A DNA stretch of 64,000 nt from Adiantum capillus-veneris. Its lineage: Eukaryota; Streptophyta; Polypodiopsida; Polypodiales; Pteridaceae. How positions within the stretch are numbered: position 1 is the stretch's first letter; the number at the start of each line of letters is the position of its first letter. This document shows, piece by piece, positions 49,449 through 61,811 of this stretch. The stretch is taken from NCBI GenBank assembly GCA_014529385.2, contig CM043944.1:93037476-93101475 (forward strand). The letters run 5' to 3'. The notes beneath the pieces were generated by a model. The model was not told the DNA's origin. It saw only the letters and a program-made list of their open reading frames with translations, and did no database searches. The position numbers were made by a program, and so were the translations under genes.

Positions 49449-50095
49449 ATTGATTGATTACTCTACTCAATCTATAAATTTTGCTGCACCTTAGACCCAA
49501 TTCTCTGACAAGTCTCCAGCCATTGAAACAGTTTCTGACGTGTTAGCCCTTGACGAGCGCTATATGCAGAATTGGATTGTGGACACACGTACTAGCTTTC
49601 ACGTGACTCCTCACAAGAAGTAGTTTTCTACATACATTGCCACACATGGCACAATCAAGCTAGGAAACACTTATGAGCTTGATATATGCGGTGTGGGTAG
49701 CATCAAGTTTTCTATGCGTAATGGCACTGAGTTTATGTTGCATAATGTTAGACATGTACTCAAATTGACAAAGAGTTTGGATAGCTCGATGATTTGGGTT
49801 AAACTACCATATTTGCTCATGGTTCTTGGATTATCAAGAAGAGAAATCTAGTCATGCTTAAGGGCCAAAAGTATGGCTCATTGTACTTACTTTAAGTCTC
49901 ATGGAAAGTCTCTTCCATGAAAGAGAATTCTATTTGTGTAGCCGAGCTACCATCTACAGAGTTGTGGCATAGCTGGCTAGGACATATGAGTCAAAAGGGA
50001 ATGAAAGTCTTGCAGCATATCAGTGTGTTAGATTACTCTAACTTCTCTTTATGTGAGCATTGTAAATATGGCAAATAGACAAGTGCTTACGCTTT
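49449..50095 (+). pseudogene. Copia protease and GAG-pre-integrase, broken
   Basis: This continues the copia element interrupted at 43560. The protease region reads YMQNWIVDTRTSFHVTPHKK (D-T-R replaces the active-site D-S-G) and IKLGNTYELDICGVGSIKF. GAG-pre-integrase reads STELWHSWLGHMSQKGMKVL and LCEHCKYGK (49960-50080). The integrase core and reverse transcriptase are absent: RNase H coding starts within about 15 bp. Confidence 0.85.
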
Positions 50096-50580
50096 GGACA
50101 TAGTGATGCATCCATAGTTGGATACATTGATTTGGATTGTGTGGGTTGTGTGGACGCTAGGCAATCCACATCTGGCTACATTTTCTTGTTTGCTGGAGCG
50201 GCAATTTCTTGGAGATCATGTATCCAGAATTACACTTTGTCTTCCACCATTGAGGCAGAGTATGTTACAGTTTCTAGTTCTAGAAGGAAGCTATGTGGTT
50301 ATCTCGTCTAGTAGGAGATCTTGGTATACACCAAACTCTAGTGCCACATTGTGACAGTCAGAGTGCGATTGCGTTAGCAAAGAACCCCGTGTTTCACTCC
50401 AAGTCAAAACACATAGAGGTCAGGTATCATGTGGTACGAGATATTTTGCTAGCAAACGCATTGAGTTACTCAAAGTTCACATGGATGAAAACCCAGTGGA
50501 TTCTCTAACGAAGAGCCTAGCCTCAGAGTGGTTCGCACATTGCATAGAAATGATGGGGCGTAGGGTGAAGCTATGATCAT
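50096..50580 (+). pseudogene. Copia RNase H, broken
   Basis: Reads ASIVGYIDLDCVGCVDARQS, TSGYIFLFAGAAISWRSC and TLSSTIEAEYVTVSSS. After a shift at about 50290 it reads HCDSQSAIALAKNPVFHSKS and HIEVRYHVVRDILL, the standard copia RNase H C-terminus. Two frames are needed. It follows the pre-integrase segment directly, showing an internal deletion of about 2-2.5 kb. Confidence 0.88.
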
Positions 50581-50648
50581 GGTTCACGTTTGTACATTTG
50601 TACATAATAGCCTCTACATTCTTTAGCCACTTGAGCCACATTGGCCTT

Positions 50649-50660
50649 CAAGTGGGAGAT
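50649..50660 (+). promoter_or_regulatory. Copia polypurine tract
   Basis: CAAGTGGGAGAT is the usual copia plus-strand primer sequence, immediately before TGTAAGGG. Confidence 0.88.
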
Positions 50661-50870
50661 TGTAAGGGTTTTAGGCCAAGTGGCCGCCTAAAGGCAATGG
50701 CCGGCCGCCCATACTCTTATTCATTGTTATAATGTCAATAAGGTGATAGAGAGACATACTCTCTAGAGCTCCACCCAAACAACTTGTGTCCTGTCTCATC
50801 TCCTTCTACCTTCTCTCCTTCCCTCTCTTGCACTCACCACATGACAGCTCCATCAAATACATGGTACAAA
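50661..50870 (+). repeat. Copia 3' LTR (end approximate)
   Basis: Starts TGTAAGGGTTTTAGGCCAAG after the polypurine tract. The end is not fixed because the 5' LTR is not found. A candidate end lies near 50830-50870. Confidence 0.6.
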
Positions 50871-53640
50871 TCGACAAGGTCGACTATCTGTGAATGCTCG
50901 ACAAGATCAACTTTCTTTTTCTATGACATTTGCAAATGGGCATGAGTATCTGTTGCTATTAGCATACGAATTTGGGGGAACTTTCCAAGGTGTCTGCATG
51001 TTATTACATCACAAGAGGGCGTATATGATACATATGCTAATTCACTCGAGCAGTACAAATGGCTATGAGCTAGATTTGAGCAAGCTTCTTACTTAAGAAT
51101 TACCAGCCACATGGCCATAAGTGGGTGACAAGGTTACAACTTTTAAATTCTTCTTGTTTTTTAGTATTTCAACCTTTATTTTGCAAAAGATTTCTTGCTG
51201 TGCAAAACAAAGTGCTTTGAAAAAATTCACGTGAAGGAAGGCTTCCAACCTGTGCTCAGGTATTGCCCATTTATTTGACATCAAGGACAATGTCACACAA
51301 GTTTGGGATTTTGGCAAGTGGGATATAAGTTCACATTTTACGTAGGATATCGTTGAATTGTGATGTTTCCCATCCATTCTAGATTGTGCATGGCACTTTT
51401 TATTTTGGCTCACTTTGTTGAGACCGCCATCCTAGCCAAGGGCTTATCACTTTATTTCCCTGCTTTGCATGCATGGCATACAAGTACGGTGGAATCAATT
51501 CCACCTCATCATTTCTTACGATTTCACTATAACACAAACCACTCTGTCAAGGATACAATCAAATATTGAATGTTTAAAACCATTCAATCAAACAAGTTTC
51601 ATTCAAGGGTGAAGCGCATCAATCTAATACAGTCATGATCACTGCCAAGGGTAGGTGCATCAAGCTGTGACTTATGTTTTTTGTTGCATCTCTATGAGAG
51701 AGCGTTGTACAAACACATTGTCCTATGCTTATAGGATAAGCTGTGACACAGACATTGTTTGCCCAACAACATACATAGGGGGCATACACCACAATAGCAT
51801 AAGGGATTTTCCTCAGCTAGCATTCTCTCTCTCTTTTTCCTACTTCTCTTCCTAGATAGTGAAATTGGGCATGTTGTTATTAAAATATTTCTATGTCGGT
51901 ATGGTAAAAGGAAGGGCTAAGATCCATTTCTTTTCAAAAGGCTACAAGCCATCTATCTTGGAATGGCTAAGATCCATATGTTTGCAATCTTTCATTGATT
52001 ACTTTAAAGATCATACAATTCTATCCACTTGAGTACCCATCCATCCTAATGGACAAGTAAGAGTCTTGCCATTGTTAATTTGGGTGTTACTTCAGCACTA
52101 CATATTTTTAGTGCGAAGATCACCTTAGAGTTTTTGAATGTCTTAAACTTGTAAAGGCTTATCTCTACCACGGTGTATCGATGAAGCAAACATGTCAGAT
52201 AGCACGGCTGTCCACAACAAATCCAAGGTTATGGATTTTCAAGTCCACCAAAGATATGGTTGTGAATACAATTCCGACTTCAGTGGATATCCTATTTTGA
52301 CTATAGTATTAAGAGTGTCTATACGAGCACAAATTTGGGGTATCTTTCAGGTATGCAAAGTGTACGTGACTACGATTAAGTGAACGTTATGTTCAACCTC
52401 TAGGTATGCATATGATTTGGTTTTCATCCCTTTTTGAATATGCTTTGCTTGAATGTTTTTCAAGATGGATGAATAAGATTGAATGCTTTCATCCATTTTG
52501 CTCTTCAGAGACATGTGAGAGCAAAGAATTTTGGGCCATAGAGTCCCAAATACTTTCTCTTTCTAGTCTCAAGAGAAATGTGCTCATCAGTAATTCCTAA
52601 ATTGTAGATCAAAATGTAGTGGGATGGTCTAATTAGACCCTATTGGAACTAGAGGCTTTGCAACATTTAAAAAAAAATAGAAACATTTCTACTGGTATAC
52701 GATCTAGACATTCTCTTTAGCCTAGAGAGAGAAAATGGACATATTGTCGTTGAAATGGGCCAAAAAATCAATGAGTATGGTAGGTCGTTGAAATTATCCA
52801 TGCGGAATTTTATATAGAAGAGGTTTTTATCCATAAGGGTGCACTCCTCTAGGATTTTTTATTTGGACGAGGGTCATCATAATTATAAACGGTCTTCTGC
52901 TTGCTTTCTAAATTGCTACCCATAAGGCTTGCCTTTTGGTTAAGTACTTGAACTTATGTCTTGCATTTAAACATTTCATTGATGTAAGAAAAGCATGAGC
53001 ATTTTTAATGTGTTGCAATTCATGAGGGATATGCTCTGTATTCTTGGAGAGCATTGAAAAGATCATGTCCACGGACATTTAGTAGCAAGGGTAAATTTTT
53101 TTCCTAAGAAAAGGGATCATATTACCATGCATAATCATGTGTAGCTGGAAAAATTGTAGGCAAATTCCATTGAACAAAAATAAAATTCTAGGCAAATTCC
53201 ATTGAATAAAAATAAAACGTGATGAACGTAGATTCTTATTTTATTGAATAAGAATAAAATGTGATGATGGTAGATTCTTTCAAACAATGAGTCACATTTA
53301 TGATCCATATAAGCATAGCTTTAGTTAGTGCAAGAGCCAAGTGGAGTCATGATAATTAGTGTTTTGGAAGTCTGTTGAAAGATAACTTCGAATCATCTTG
53401 AGTTGGGAGTTGAAAGTCTTTTCCTCAAACGAGAAAAATTGAACCATTATTAAACAAGCTTTGTCTTAGAAATTGGTAATAAGATGTAATAAGCACTTAA
53501 TTTGAATTTTATGGGTCTAATTTCTATCCGACTACCACATACAACTTTTCTTAGCAGCATTTATCCTTTGTTGTTCACAGACATGAGCATGATATATTGT
53601 TGAAGAAGGAATTGTAACTTGGTCTTGTGATGAGAGAACG
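50871..53640. other. No recognisable gene
   Basis: AT-rich DNA with short frames only. A perfect 18-bp dyad GGTGGAATCAATTCCACC lies near 51486. At 53160-53270 AAATTCCATTGAA(C/T)AAAAATAAAA is locally duplicated. Confidence 0.5.
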
Positions 53641-53735
53641 TGCATATAATTACATTACTTGCCTACTATGTTTACAATCATTATTCATGTGGAAGGAAGA
53701 GACCAGGTACTGGAAAGGAACAACTAGACATTGGT

Positions 53736-53960
53736 CTTGGGGACCCATAGTGGAGGGCTTGGGCCAAAATAACCATTGGATTAAAATAGCTAAGAATCTC
53801 ATCAGCAAGTGCTTGGGGACCCATATTGGAGAGCTTGGGCTTGGGTTCCTTGGGGACCCATAGTGGAGGGCTTGGGCCAAAATAACCATTGGATTGAAAT
53901 AGCCAAGAATTTCAACAACAAGTGCTTTGTCTCCTTGGATTCTATTTGGGATTATCAAAA
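53736..53960. repeat. 113-bp tandem duplication
   Basis: A unit starting CTTGGGGACCCATAGTGGAG at 53736 repeats at 53849. The copies share GGGCCAAAATAACCATTGGA and differ at a few positions. A partial third motif (CTTGGGGACCCATATTGGAG) lies in between. Confidence 0.85.
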
Positions 53961-53994
53961 AGGGGATTGACAATCCCTAGAGCATCTAAATCTG

Positions 53995-54345
53995 TGCAAC
54001 AATCTCTCACTCCAGGAGGAGATCCTCATTCAGAAGATTACTAGGAAAAGTCTCAAATCTAACCCTTCCTCCCTGCTCCACACCAATGGATTAGAAAGCT
54101 TGGAAGTGGCATGGAGAAAGGCTTTTGGTTCACCCAAGACTAAAATAATTCATGAGAAGCTTTCCTCTAAAGAGGATGGGTTGACACGTCAATAGGATCT
54201 TGTCCAGAAAGTGGGTTGCGAGTAAATGGAGCTAAGTAGTTGGAAACATTTGGAAGGCCAAATGCGAAGAGAGGGACAAAGTTTTCCTATGGAAAGCGCT
54301 TTTTGGATTCATGCCAACCAAAAATAGGGCAAATGGGAGAGTCTT
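53995..54345 (+). pseudogene. zf-RVT-like LINE fragment
   Basis: A plus-strand frame gives LSLQEEILIQKITRKSLKSN and VAWRKAFGSPKTKIIHEKLS. With a shift it then reads NIWKAKCEERDKVFLWKALF and GFMPTKNRANGRVLG. The last two resemble the zinc-binding domain after plant LINE-type reverse transcriptases (pattern W-K-x-K...F-L-W-x-A...PT...NRxxR). No reverse transcriptase is seen. The fragment stops at the short LTR. Confidence 0.5.
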
Positions 54346-54353
54346 AGGCTAAG

Positions 54354-54496
54354 TGTAAAATTGAGGGGATTGGAGCATGCAACTCTCCACCCGACCATGC
54401 CCTATATAGACCTTGCCTTACTAATAATAGATCCCCCTTGACCGCATGTCCGTCTTGGCCCTTGGCCTGTTGCCCGGTCTTGCACTAGGCCTGACA
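54354..54496 (-). mobile_element. Short LTR (143 bp), copy 3
   Basis: On the minus strand it starts TGTCAGGCCTAGTGCAAGAC and ends ...TTTTACA, with CTATATAGGGCATGG inside. It is preceded by a polypurine-like AAAAGGGGACTAA (about 54497-54509). Its length is the same as copy 2. This looks like a 3' LTR or solo LTR. Confidence 0.7.
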
Positions 54497-56215
54497 TTAG
54501 TCCCCTTTTGGAGAAGCGTTTTTGTCCTCGAAAGCAAAAGTGGTCGTATCTTCATAAGAACACTAATGTTTTCCACAGTGGCATCCTTTATGGATCCAAC
54601 TGTTAGTTTTTCCTGAACGCGGTTCAGTAGGATGTTCAATGAAACCAAGACTAACATCTTTATTTTTCAGATTGTTGTCCCTTTGCAACTGTCTTGTGTA
54701 ACCGGCCCATATCCAACATAGCGTGTAGACTCCATTTAGAACTCACTTGAGCATGCTAAACGAGTTATCACAACAAAGATGTCCCAAAAAAGTACCTCTT
54801 TTTACTTTCCATGAAAGTAACTGACTGACATAGTTCATCAACAAAATATAAGTCCTTGACTTGTTATCGATCTTCATCAATAAACAACCCCATCATAACT
54901 AGTATTCAAGGTTGAGAACCTGACTTAAACATGAAGCGACTAAATCTAGTTGCAACCATGCTTTACCTTATGGTAAGCAAACTCCAACTAGAGCGATACA
55001 CGCTTTCTAATTATTGCTTGGTGCTAACGTACGTGCTTTGCATATCCTTTAGCACAAGATTACACTTGTAATATGCTATCCTCTTTGGATAAATGACAGT
55101 ACTGAGGCGTGTTTTTCCACCGTTTAGAGACAATCTGGGAACACAGTGTCGTACAACATGGTTGAGGAATCAATAATGTTATAAATAACCATTTCGGTTA
55201 ACTTGAAAGATCCACAAGCACCCAAACGGAGCCATGACCTCTATTGGGGATTGGTAGATCTATGCCATGAATGTGCATGCCGCTCCAAATCACCCTTTGC
55301 TAAACACTAGGGCCCATAACACCTAGTGTGCATGCATTTAGCAAAAACATATCCGAACCTACATATCCATGATCGTAATTGCCAACACTTATGGCGAATA
55401 TGATGCTCATAGCACACATGAAAGAGGAGTATAAATAGTTCTAAAACGAAACTAAACACTTTCTACTGCAATCTTTTGTAAGCCTTGCTGAAACGTTTGA
55501 ACCATAATAGAATGTAAAACAACACTTCTAACCTTAACAAGTCGTTCTAAGTATCCGATAATTTTTGGCTACTAAAATTGTTCCTGATACATTGTGCTCA
55601 AAATGGTCTAGCAAACGGACTTAACCAGCACCTAGGGACTTTGTCGCGACCCATAATTGATAAAAAGGGCGCCAGTGTCAGTACCAGAGAGTCATATTCT
55701 CCACATGTGGAATATGTTTCAGATAAAGATGTCCATAAGAAGAACGCCTTTTAAGTACGAAATATACTTGTATGTGGAGGTAATTGCAAACACTGTTCGA
55801 GACGAGTGAGAGGGACCCTCATATACTTTGCTCCACACTAGCTAAACCAAAATCCTTCAGTTCCTACACCATGTTGTATCCCATGTGACAGCATGTGTCA
55901 AAGAAAACCTTACATATTGGTCCATAACTACTGATAGTAGAAATAAACTTTTATAGATAGTATTAATCGGAGCTCTTACCAAGATACGATCTTGAGGCCA
56001 TTGCGCTGTTCTTACATCATAAGCATCCTTGACTACAATAATTTGCAAGAAAATAAGGATTTGGTAGAAAAAGAAAAAGGACAACTTTGTTTCCTTATTA
56101 CAATGTCTTAAACTTACCTGTATACCATGGAAACTTAGTATGCCTTGGGTTTTATCGTGGTTGCTATGTGGGTGTCCTTTGAAGTTATAAATTCTTATTA
56201 ATAGTTGGAGCCCAT
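54497..56215. other. No recognisable gene
   Basis: The 160 bp above the short LTR may be the internal 3' end of its element (minus-strand frame with TRTKTLLQKG just before the purine tract). The rest shows nothing I can name. Confidence 0.4.
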
Positions 56216-56805
56216 ACATAGGAAAGATCCCACTGTCATATTAGTCCTTGTCATAGTAGCTCTTCACGGAAGATACAAGCTTTTTACCACATTCCAATAG
56301 TTCAAACCTCAATGGGAGGAGAGGTCTTGCTGAAGCACACACGAACAAAATGAAAATGGAAAAGACAAACCGGAGATATGCGTGACATTTTGGATCTAAA
56401 AGCTGTGTGGCTACATAGGAAAGATCCCACTGTCATATTAGTCCTTGTCATAGTAGCTCTTCACGGAAGATACAAGCTTTTTACCACATTCCAATAGTTC
56501 AAACCTCAATGGGAGGAGAGGTCTTGCTGAAGCACACACGAACAAAATGAAAATGGAAAAGACAAACCGGAGATATGCGTGACATTTTGGATCTAAAAGC
56601 TGTGTGGCTACATAGGAAAGATCCCACTGTCATATTAGTCCTTGTCATAGTAGCTCTTCACGGAAGATACAAGCTTTTTACCACATTCCAATAGTTCAAA
56701 CCTCAATGGGAGGAGAGGTCTTGCTGAAGCACACACGAACAAAATGAAAATGGAAAAGACAAACGGAGATATGCGTGACATTTTGGATCTAAAAACTGTG
56801 TGGCT
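56216..56805. repeat. 197-bp triplication of the tRNA-His 3' flank
   Basis: Copies at 56216-56412, 56413-56609 and 56610-56805 are nearly identical (third copy lacks one C). Each ends with GTGTGGCT, the last bases of the tRNA (as AGCCACA on the minus strand). Only the third copy continues into a complete tRNA. Each copy therefore carries the tRNA tail, a T-run terminator and ~185 bp of downstream DNA. Confidence 0.97.
56791..56795 (-). terminator. Pol III terminator of tRNA-His
   Basis: TTTTT on the minus strand three bases after the tRNA 3' end. In the two upstream repeat copies the equivalent run is TTTT. Confidence 0.8.
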
Positions 56806-56870
56806 GCTGGGATTCGAGCCCAGGTCTCCACGGCCACAACGTGGAATTCTAACCACTAAACTACAGCCAC
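56799..56870 (-). tRNA. tRNA-His: tRNA-His (GTG anticodon)
   Basis: The 72-nt minus-strand sequence starts GTGGCTGTAGTTTAGTGGTT and ends CCCAGCAGCCACA. The 7-bp acceptor stem (GTGGCTG/CAGCCAC), D arm with A-box TAGTTTAGTGGTTAG, anticodon stem CCACG/CGTGG around TTGTGGC (anticodon GTG) and T stem CTGGG/CCCAG all pair. The B-box is GGCTCGAATCC. No intron; CCA is not encoded, as expected in nuclei. CAA lies directly upstream, typical of plant pol III start regions, and TTTTT lies 3 bases downstream. It looks functional. Confidence 0.97.
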
Positions 56871-57909
56871 TTGATGAGTGAAGGGATTAAATTAATATAA
56901 ACATGCGCGCAAGAGAGAGCGAGCCATCAGCACGTCGACTTACATAGAGATCAGTTAAGAGTTGACTAGGGGATTTTTCTACTTTCTTCACATCACCCTC
57001 ATAGAGTTCCTTGCTACAGGCTTAAGTATTACAATATGATCTAAGCCGGAGACCCTTATCGATGCCTGATCCACATCATTCTTAGCATTGAAGTGAGCAA
57101 AAGCTGAAAAGGAGACAATCTTACACAACCAAATCTTGTCTTCTGCAAGCTCAAAGAAGACATGTACATGTATTTTCATTCTACAAAAAAGAAAATGTAA
57201 AAGGTGCACACAAGTTTTCTTTTTAGAAACAAAACTTAGGTGTAAAAAACCCGTCGATCCCCCCGCCCCCCCCCCCCCCCCCCCCCCCCCCCCGCACCAC
57301 AATCGTCTCTCTCTCAGCATGTGTCTCTCATTTATACGCCTTGAGTTCAAGACTTGAATATATCTTTGAGATTGTTCTTACGACGTAAAAACTTCTCTCC
57401 TCTTCTCTTTGCTCTAATCTACCTTAGTTTTTTTTCAGAATTTTTAATTGAGTGATACATCAAGTTTTTGGTGAGAAGCACACTACTTAATTAATGTTTT
57501 TTTTCTTTTGAAGTGTATAGGTGATCAATTATGAACACCCTTCTACCTCACCCTCCACTTTCGGATTGCTTGAATGGTCCTTCGATTTATAGAAAATAAA
57601 TTTTAAGTGGCGGGTGACTAGGTGGCTAATCTTTCACGTATGTGTCTATATTTGCATTGGCATATATAGATACTGTCCATAACTCCATCTATCTCTGTAT
57701 GTGTATATGCATGTGTGTGTGTCCAAGAATTGTGAGGAATAGAAGTTGTTACTTGCTCTGTAATCTAGTGTGCAGTCCAAGCAAATGCACACACATGAAA
57801 ATTTGGATGTTAACACACCTTGATGACTTATCAGCATAAAGAGCTATTCATCGCTTTGGAAAGGTTGCCATTGTCCAATATGCAAAGCATGTTGCGAATG
57901 TTGGTTGTA

Positions 57910-57961
<52 letters not shown>

Positions 57962-60600
57962 CACTTATAACCCTTTTAGCCTATCCAAAGAGCATGCTTT
58001 AGTGATGAATAAAATATTTGACTTTATCAAAAACAACTCCAAATGTTTTCCTTCATCATCTGGATTGGAGAGGAAAATATATGATTGGTGGACAGAGATT
58101 GTGACTATAATGCTTTGAAGTTAGCTCTATCAATAATGATGCCTTATCATGAAACTAGTTCTTTTACTAAAACAATTTCACCTTTTTTGAAAGCTTTTGG
58201 ACATCTTTGTTACGTCTTTTTCTTTGAAAGCTCTAGATCTTGCTCTCTTCCAACATTTGTCTTCAAGTTATGATTTGGATGAAACATATTAAGGTGCTAG
58301 GCTTTTGCATTTTTGAATAGATTCAAGAGGTCTTGTGAAACTTTCCCATTCTGGGATGATAGGCAAACACATACTACTACAAAGGAAAATCAGATATTTG
58401 CGAATAGACGTAGACCACACTTGATTTCCAGCGTAATTTTCTTTCCAAATCAAAATACCCATGGAAATTCCATAAATACCCTTCGAATTTCAAACACTCC
58501 CAAAATACCCATCATATTTTGCAAAAGAAATTCCCAGAATGCAATAAAAATTCCCAAAGTACCCATTCTTAAGAGATTAAGGATCTTGAAAGTAAATTTC
58601 TTTCACAACTCTTCATAAGAAGATTGGTCCTCCCTCAATAGAAGAGGGTAGATCTAGGATTTTAAATGGTATCATGGGCTCTCTGGATAAAATTGCTCAT
58701 TATTTGTTACACTCTACATTCATAAGCTCATTGCTGACAACTTTTGTGTAAGACACTGAAAGATAACCTAGACTGGTGTCAAAAGAATAAACTATGCAAA
58801 ATTTGAAGCTGTCCATCAAAAAATGATACTAAGGTATTTTGATTTTCTTTGAAATTTGAGGTGTTTCGTGGTTCTCCACAAATTTCAGGGGTATTGTGAT
58901 AATTTTCCCTTTCCATTAAATCTTACATGGTAAGTAACCTATTTCAAAGTGAATACGCCCTCAGCACGGTTCTGCAAATTGTATGTAATGGTAATCTTTC
59001 TTCCTCTATATTCTCTTTCATGTTCAATCAAACATGCGCTTCTTGTCCATAAGAGTTCAAAACATTACATGTCTAGACAAGACATCAGCGTCTACAATAA
59101 TTGTCAAGAGAAAACATTGTACTACTTCATTTTGCCAGTAGATAACCTATTTCAAAGGAGTAGTTTAATAAGTATCTTGGTTCATTTACAAACAATTCCC
59201 ATCTTCGAAAAGGATTATGTTCTTGCTATAATGGTTCATTTGAGCCGACACACTAGCTTTGTTCAACAAACGCCGTCCAACTATTGACATGAAAAAGAAA
59301 GGTTGAAACAAGGTGAAAAGTCACCATGGCCTACATAATAGGATGAGAAAGAGTGTGTTCAGACCCACTACTCACATGTTAAGTTTTAGACAAATTCTCA
59401 TTATAATTCCCACATTGCAGACTACGACAACATCATGAGCTGTTGCGAGGGAGGGAGCGTATGCCTAGCTAGGTGCGGTTGGGGGAAGGGGAGTGCCGGC
59501 CTGCCCTTGCTAACGTTACATGGAGGGGCATGTCACATGGACAATAGCTCTATGTGCCCTACGCTAATATGACCTCAGCGCCAAGGTTAGTCCAGAAAGG
59601 CCTAGGAAATGATGTATGGAAATCATAGTACCATGGGACGCATCCCGAACAATTGGGACGGGAATGGGGGGTGAGGCTTAGAGGGGAATCTTGTTTCCAC
59701 AAGAGGGGTTTGAAACAAGCAGAGGGGAACGTGGGGGGAACATGAGGACTGGAGGGACGGGAAGCCCAAAAGTGGGCGTCCCATGTTCCTAGGATGGAGA
59801 TCTTGCAAACCTGTTTGCAGGGCGACTTACATGTCTGGAATAGCTTATTACTATCAAACCATACAACATTATTTCTTGAAGATGGATGCCCATAAAGCCT
59901 TTGCGTGTCTTTTTTTATCATGGACACTTTGTCTTGACAACTGTGGCAGCCTACCGAGTGTCGTATGGTTTTGCACAGCCGAGGGAGCAATTTGACTGAA
60001 CACACTCCCAACTGTAGGCGCCTAGCATTCAGCCCAGCTAATCGTACAGTTAGTGCACTTTCAGTAGTCAAATGTTGAACATGAATAATGTCCCATCACA
60101 TGCCATCTCAGGCATTGGTTTAGTCTCCCCTGACCACAATCCTCTGTAAGAAATAGGTTCCCTTCCACTAAACATCAATAGACTCTAAAACTCCACGGAA
60201 GGGACTACAGCCACTTTTTAGATGGTATATGAAACATTGGCCTTGTACACCTCTGAGGATGGGCCCTCTACCTATATCTCACTGCATAGGAGCACTACCT
60301 AAAACTATCCACCCAACCATAGGAGCCCCATGCTTAATAATCTTGGCTTGGCTGTTCACACTTGGATGGACATGACCCAAGCCTACGTTGTGCTGGGATA
60401 CACAGCTCTGTGGCCGTCTAGGCCTCCTCAAATCCCATGTGGACTCCACCCTCAGTTGAAGTTTTTGTCTAGTTTGGTAGAAAGTGAAGGAGAGTAAAGG
60501 GGCATAAAACCCACATGCAATGTACTAGTGTATGGCCTGATATGAAAGAGGCCCATTTCTCAATGGAAAACCATCCTCTTTAAGTACAATGCTCTATTCA
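56871..60600. other. No recognisable gene; poly-C and CT/CA tracts
   Basis: A poly-C tract broken by one G lies at 57259-57293 (28 C from 57266). A (CT)n(CA)n lies at 57914-57961. A 170-codon minus-strand frame (59559-60071) is rich in Ser, Pro and Cys with no domain I recognise. Confidence 0.45.
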
Positions 60601-61166
60601 TGAACTTGTGATCACCTTGCACCTAGCACTCAAGATCGTGTTTATGAGTCCAAGCTAATTCATCTTGGAACCTAATTCGCTTGAGTCACATTGTCTACAC
60701 ACCCCTTCACTTGTGCATCATGGTTAGGCGTCACCCACCCTAGTTCACTTGGAGTTGTAGTATTTAACATGGTATCAGAGCCGGAAGGTGGTTAATGAGC
60801 AGGGCATTTCCTTTGCGCAGAGAGTTGCTAATGAAGGTTTAACAAAGAAAATGGTAAGGGTGCACTGATTTGCGAGGCATAAAAAATAGTAAAGGGAAGG
60901 GGAGATCGTCCAACTGCAGCCGTCGCTCGGGTTCAGAGCCCCTGAGCTGCAAACTCTGGAGACCCTCGTGGCCAGTGGTGGGATTTGCAAGGCCACTAAC
61001 GCTTGACTCAAGAGCATCGGACAACATCAAAAAAGGGGGGCGAACACCTGTTTTTTGGTACCATAAGATGGAGAGGTGAGCCGTCTATGGTAGGGTCTTC
61101 CTTCGTGACCACACGGCCTTGTAGATTCGGGTGGCAATACCAAGCAAGCATGAAGCGTTGAACCAG

Positions 61167-61239
<73 letters not shown>

Positions 61240-61811
61240 TTTCTATCCGCGCCAGTTGCAGATAAATAAATTCCATTTTAAAAAAAGGAAAACAAAAGGA
61301 TAACGTTACCTCATCTCCACAATCATGCAAGCCATTGAAACTCAAGAGGCCAGTCCCACACACTGGCTACTGGCATTAAAGCACACTCGCTTGCAAGTGT
61401 TCTCACCTTTTGTTTGGGGCACTAAAATCCCCCAAATCTAGCCGTGAGTTTTCAAGTTCTTGCCCTTGATTGTACAAAGTCTGTTTTCTGTGAACACTGA
61501 CACTCACTGTAGATGTTAAGACACTGCTTGTGCGAGTCGCCAAGAAAGACCACCTCATGGAGCAGAAAATCGCCATCGTCACCACCTTTAATGGGAATAA
61601 TTTTTCGCCTGACAGAGCAAAACAATGTACTTGCTAATGCGCAAGGGGCTATGGCATTTAATAGAGCCTAATGATGAAGCATCAAGCTCAACGACAATTG
61701 CATCCAATCAAAAAGCTCTTGGGCTAATTGCCCAATCACATCATTTCACACATTGCTGGGATCATGGACGTAGGCGTCACCCACCCTTGTTCACTTGGAG
61801 TAGTAATTAAC
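60601..61811 (+). mobile_element. Deleted copia element with LTR ends
   Basis: A canonical primer site TGGTATCAGAGCC (60770-60782) follows an LTR end ...GTAGTATTTAACA. About 45 bp of that LTR end (GGCGTCACCCACCC, TTCACTTGGAG) recurs at 61765-61811. Between them a gag-like frame reads TTFNGNNFSPD, then MRKGLWHLIEPNDEASSSTT and NQKALGLIAQS (about 61575-61740), typical of copia gag N-termini. All pol is missing. The LTR start is not resolved. Confidence 0.65.
61167..61235. repeat. (CT)n(GT)n compound microsatellite
   Basis: CT run to 61182, then GT run to 61235, inside the deleted copia element. Confidence 0.95.

Noticed and set aside
56635-56856. 73-codon minus-strand frame over the tRNA region
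   Set aside because: It overlaps the tRNA-His gene and the 197-bp repeat and has no family resemblance.
57136-57357. Proline-run peptide gene
   Set aside because: The proline run comes from the poly-C tract at 57259-57293; the rest is unsupported.
59559-60071. 170-codon minus-strand frame as a gene
   Set aside because: No recognisable domain, unusual Ser/Pro/Cys content and no neighbouring exons or homologous repeats to support it.
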